Below, one piece after another: positions 61,331-64,000 of a DNA stretch of 64,000 nt. The notes under the pieces are model-generated. The model ran no database searches. It was not told where the DNA came from and saw only the letters and a list, made by a program, of their open reading frames with translations. The DNA lies in contig NZ_RAZF01000001.1 of NCBI RefSeq assembly GCF_003612555.1, positions 186,001 to 250,000 of the forward strand, read 5' to 3'. The DNA comes from Acutalibacter sp. 1XD8-33 (GTDB taxonomy: Bacteria; Bacillota; Clostridia; Oscillospirales; Acutalibacteraceae). Both the position numbers and the translations under genes were made by a program. Every line of letters begins with the position of its first letter. Positions within the stretch are counted from its first letter, which is position 1.

Positions 61331-61377
61331 AGCTAACCAGGGTAAAAGTTTCGTCCACCTTTTCAAAGGTGGTGGGG
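61331..61377 (+). repeat. Intergenic repeat module B, copy 2
   Basis: Near-identical to 43761-43809, with the same hairpin (CCACCTTT / AAAGGTGG). It is followed at about 61391 by a CCGCCGGAGGCC stretch also present at about 43885. Confidence 0.75.
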
Positions 61378-61454
61378 GACGGGGGGCGAAGCCCCCAGCC
61401 GCCGGAGGCCATACAACACTCAAAAAAAGATTACAGCAGAAGGGAAGGAAAGCC

Positions 61455-61670
61455 ATGTTTATTGTGCTGCTGATCGTCTTTGTGATCTACGGGATCGTCT
61501 CTCTGGCTGCCCCGGAGGCCATCTGGGAGCTGGAGGAGCGGATGCGCTACAAGGACTCGGACCGGGAGCCCTCCACCGCCGCTCTGGTGATGATCCGGCT
61601 GTCGGGGGTGTTGATGACCGGCGTGGCCATATTCGGCATATTCCAGAGCTGCTCCTCTGGGGGCATGTAA
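61455..61670 (+). CDS. Small two-helix membrane protein, DUF6199-like
   Basis: A 71-residue protein with membrane helices at about 2-19 and 46-64 and a short charged loop between them. The loop and second helix (PEAIWELEERMRYKDSDREP, then VMIRLSGVLMTGVAIFG) resemble the small DUF6199 family. The ATG at 61455 has GGAAGGAAAG upstream. It ends 33 bp before dapF and is probably co-transcribed with it. Function unknown. Confidence 0.6.
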   Translation: MFIVLLIVFVIYGIVSLAAPEAIWELEERMRYKDSDREPSTAALVMIRLSGVLMTGVAIFGIFQSCSSGGM

Positions 61671-61702
61671 CGGAAGAACGGAGAAAATCAGGAGGATTGT
61701 GA

Positions 61703-62551
61703 ATGAGCGGACATACACTGCGGTTTACGAAAATGCACGGCTGCGGCAACGACTACGTCTATTTCGACTGCTTTCATCAGGAGATCGGGGACCCGGAGGC
61801 CCTCTCCATACGCCTTTCCGACCGGCACAAGGGGGTGGGCGGCGACGGGATCATTCTGGTCTGCCCCTCGGATGTGGCGGACGGAAAGATGCGCATATTC
61901 AACGCCGACGGCAGCGAGGCGATGATGTGCGGCAACGGCATACGGTGCGTGGCGAAGTTCCTGTATGACACCGGGCTCTGCCGCAAGAAGCATCTGGAAA
62001 TAGACACGTTGAGCGGCGTGAAATATTGTGATATTATTGAGCAAGACGGCGAGGCCGGGGCGGTGACGGTGGATATGGGCCAAGCGGAGCTGGAGCCGGG
62101 GAAGATCCCGGTGAACCTGCCGGGAGAGAGCGTCATCGGCCGGCGGGTCTCTGTGGCTGGGGGCGAGTACGCTGTCACCTGCGTGTCCATGGGCAATCCC
62201 CACTGCGTGGTGTTCGGCGGCGATCCCATGGAGCTGGACCTGGAGGAGCTGGGCCCGAAATTTGAGAACGACCCCCTGTTCCCGGACCGGGTGAACACGG
62301 AGTTTATCCAGGTGCTGGACAGCCATACCCTCTCCATGCGGGTGTGGGAGCGGGGCAGCGGCGAGACCATGGCCTGCGGCACCGGGGCCTGCGCGGCGGC
62401 GGTGGCGGCCTGCCTGAACGGCTTCTGCTGGGTCGGGGAGGACATCACCGTGAAGCTGCGGGGCGGGGACCTTGTGATCAACTACACGCCGGAGCGGGTG
62501 ACCATGACCGGCGAGGCGGTGCGGGTGTTCGACGGCGCGGTGGAGGCGTAG
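61703..62551 (+). CDS. dapF: Diaminopimelate epimerase DapF
   Basis: Converts LL- to meso-diaminopimelate for lysine and peptidoglycan by a two-base mechanism. The 282-residue protein has the substrate loop MHGCGND (11-17), RHKGVGGDG, the first catalytic cysteine C76 in MMCGNGIRC and the second C225 in MACGTGACA. All expected residues are present, so this is the likely housekeeping enzyme. It is closely similar to the DapF domain fused to CarB (54821-58903). The ATG at 61703 has AGGAGG upstream. Confidence 0.96.
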   Translation: MSGHTLRFTKMHGCGNDYVYFDCFHQEIGDPEALSIRLSDRHKGVGGDGIILVCPSDVADGKMRIFNADGSEAMMCGNGIRCVAKFLYDTGLCRKKHLEIDTLSGVKYCDIIEQDGEAGAVTVDMGQAELEPGKIPVNLPGESVIGRRVSVAGGEYAVTCVSMGNPHCVVFGGDPMELDLEELGPKFENDPLFPDRVNTEFIQVLDSHTLSMRVWERGSGETMACGTGACAAAVAACLNGFCWVGEDITVKLRGGDLVINYTPERVTMTGEAVRVFDGAVEA

Positions 62552-62557
62552 ACTCTC

Positions 62558-62674
62558 GCCAGCCCGCCCGCGTTTGCGCTTCGCGCAAACGGCCGGACCA
62601 GTGCCGGGGGGCGAGGCCCCCGGTACTGGCAGCGGCGATTCGTCCCCGAGGGGGACGAATCCGGGCGGGTGGGC
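62558..62674. other. Multi-hairpin structured element between dapF and pyrG
   Basis: An outer stem CCCGCCCG/CGGGCGGG (62563-62570 / 62662-62669, extended by GCC/GGC) encloses three hairpins in a row: CGTTTGCGC-ttc-GCGCAAACG (62571-62591), a 13-bp stem around CCGGGGG/CCCCCGG (62598-62629), and GATTCGTCCCC-gag-GGGGACGAATC (62637-62661). Together they form a four-way junction covering almost the whole gap. No T-tract follows. Confidence 0.65.
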
Positions 62675-62733
62675 CACGGCGCCGTACCCATAGCAGCATA
62701 CCGGCAGGACAAAAATTTTGAGGGAGATAAAAA

Positions 62734-64000
62734 ATGGCAAAGTATATTTTCGTCACAGGCGGAGTGGTCTCCGGCCTGGGCAAGGGCATCACGGCGGCGT
62801 CTTTGGGGCGGCTGCTGAAATCCAGGGGGCTGAAGGTGGCGGCCCAGAAGCTGGACCCCTACATCAATGTGGACCCGGGCACCATGAGCCCCTACCAGCA
62901 CGGGGAGGTCTACGTCACGGAGGACGGCCTGGAGACGGACCTGGACCTGGGCCATTACGAGCGGTTCATCGACGAGGACCTGAACAAGTTCTCCAACCTG
63001 ACCACCGGCAAGGTCTACTGGAACGTGCTGAACAAGGAGCGCCGGGGGGAGTATCTGGGGGAGACCATCCAGGTGATTCCCCACATCACCACAGAGATCA
63101 AGAGTTTTATCTACAGCGTGGGAAGCAAAAGCAACGCGGACATTGTCATCACGGAGATCGGTGGCACGGCGGGCGATATTGAGAGCCAGCCATTCCTGGA
63201 GGCCATCCGCCAGGTGAGCCAGGAGGTGGGGCCGGGGAACTCCCTGTTTATCCATGTGACCCTGGTGCCCTATCTCAAGAGCTCCGGCGAACACAAATCC
63301 AAGCCCACCCAGCACTCGGTGAAAGAGCTGCAGAGCATGGGCATCAAGCCGGACATTATTGTTCTGCGCACGGATGTGCCTATCGACGACCCTAGTATCT
63401 TCCAGAAAATCGCCCTGTTCTGTAATGTGCGCCCAGACTGCGTCATTGAAAACCTGACCATTCCCGTACTTTACGAGGCGCCCATCATGCTGGAAAAGAG
63501 CAGGTTCTCGGACATCGTCTGCCGGGAGCTGGCTCTCAGCACTCCTGAGCCGGATATGACCGAATGGCTGGAGATGGTGGACAAGATCAGGAGCCGAAAG
63601 AAAATGGTGCGTATTGCCCTGGTGGGCAAATATGTGAAGCTCCATGACGCTTACCTCTCTGTGATGGAGGCCTTGCGCCATGCCGGGTATGACCACGGCG
63701 CCAAGGTTGAGATCGACTGGGTGGATTCTGAAAATCTGGACGAGGAGAACATCCAGACCCGCCTGGGGGACTGCCACGGCATCATCATTCCCGGGGGCTT
63801 CGGCAGCCGGGGCATCGAGGGCATGGTGCTGGCGGCCCGGTTCGCCAGAGAGCGGGATATCCCCTATCTGGGCATCTGCCTGGGAATGCAGGTGGCGGTG
63901 ATTGAGTTCTGCCGGAACGTCTGCGGCATCGGGGACGCCAATTCCGGCGAGTTTGACGAGTACGGCCTGCACAAGGTCATTGACTTTATGCCCGACCAGA
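62734..64000 (+). CDS. pyrG: CTP synthase PyrG, N-terminal part
   Basis: PyrG makes CTP from UTP, ATP and glutamine. 422 residues are visible before the window ends; the full protein is usually about 535. The synthetase domain (about 1-265) starts [20 protein letters not shown] and has the [20 protein letters not shown] segment. The glutaminase domain begins at about 290 and shows the nucleophile elbow LGICLGMQ. The ATG at 62734 has GAGGGAG about 8 bases upstream. Confidence 0.97.
   Translation, partial: MAKYIFVTGGVVSGLGKGITAASLGRLLKSRGLKVAAQKLDPYINVDPGTMSPYQHGEVYVTEDGLETDLDLGHYERFIDEDLNKFSNLTTGKVYWNVLNKERRGEYLGETIQVIPHITTEIKSFIYSVGSKSNADIVITEIGGTAGDIESQPFLEAIRQVSQEVGPGNSLFIHVTLVPYLKSSGEHKSKPTQHSVKELQSMGIKPDIIVLRTDVPIDDPSIFQKIALFCNVRPDCVIENLTIPVLYEAPIMLEKSRFSDIVCRELALSTPEPDMTEWLEMVDKIRSRKKMVRIALVGKYVKLHDAYLSVMEALRHAGYDHGAKVEIDWVDSENLDEENIQTRLGDCHGIIIPGGFGSRGIEGMVLAARFARERDIPYLGICLGMQVAVIEFCRNVCGIGDANSGEFDEYGLHKVIDFMPDQ

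Noticed and set aside
61043-61336. 97-residue plus-strand frame
   Set aside because: It reads through a structured repeat and part of a three-way junction and has no ribosome binding site or known domain.
1-64000. CRISPR arrays, rRNA or tRNA genes
   Set aside because: No regularly spaced repeats, no rRNA segments and no tRNA T-loop with matching cloverleaf were seen in the gaps.

Overview
The window reads as a chromosomal segment of a motile, Gram-positive-type anaerobe of the Clostridia, most likely Oscillospirales/Oscillospiraceae. The reasons are a Firmicutes-style flagellar set (FliW/CsrA, FliY, FlbD, FliO-FliR, CheC, CheD and CheV), sigma-A promoters close to consensus, an FMN riboswitch driving an ECF-type RibU, a type III glutamine synthetase and moderately high GC. 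This assignment is inferred from gene content; no rRNA or tRNA gene was seen.

Region 1 (1-13 kb) holds late flagellar genes and neighbours. It opens with the tail of a DUF6470-like gene, then fliW and csrA. A divergent pair follows: a ParA-type ATPase and a protein with a ComFB-like domain. After it come fliD, fliS and a small FlgN/FliT-like gene, a membrane-anchored C39-type cysteine peptidase facing a degenerate FtsE-like ATPase, a methyl-accepting chemotaxis protein, a large FtsA-like actin-fold protein and a lipoprotein.

Region 2 (13.5-41 kb) is one long co-directional flagellar and chemotaxis cluster: flgBC-fliEFGHIJK-flgD-(TIGR02530)-flgE-flbD-motAB-fliM-fliY-cheY-fliOPQR-flhBA-fliA, two rod genes, cheC-cheD-cheV and an EAL/HDOD protein. 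It covers rod, MS-ring, switch, export gate, hook, stator, sigma-28 and the adaptation phosphatases. FlhF, FlhG and FliL are not in the window. Promoters lie at the head (before flgB), before motB with a structured leader, and before the rod genes.

Region 3 (41-64 kb) is metabolic: GlgX, a duplicated CmpB-type membrane protein, NAD(P)HX repair (Nnr), RibU, a diguanylate cyclase, glutamine synthetase III, the carA / NUDIX-GNAT / carB-dapF operon, a lipoprotein, a LURP-one-like protein, a small membrane protein, a second dapF and the start of pyrG. Its intergenic spaces carry dispersed structured repeats that I did not see in the flagellar region, plus one short element with terminal inverted repeats and a 5-bp target duplication.

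Most notable are an in-frame CarB-DapF fusion beside a standalone dapF, the ParA/ComFB pair next to flagellar genes that lack flhF/flhG here, an FtsE-like protein without the Walker A lysine or Walker B glutamate, the MITE-like insertion in a 5' leader, a hairpin repeat family with apparent compensatory changes, and the leader of motB with mutually exclusive pairings.
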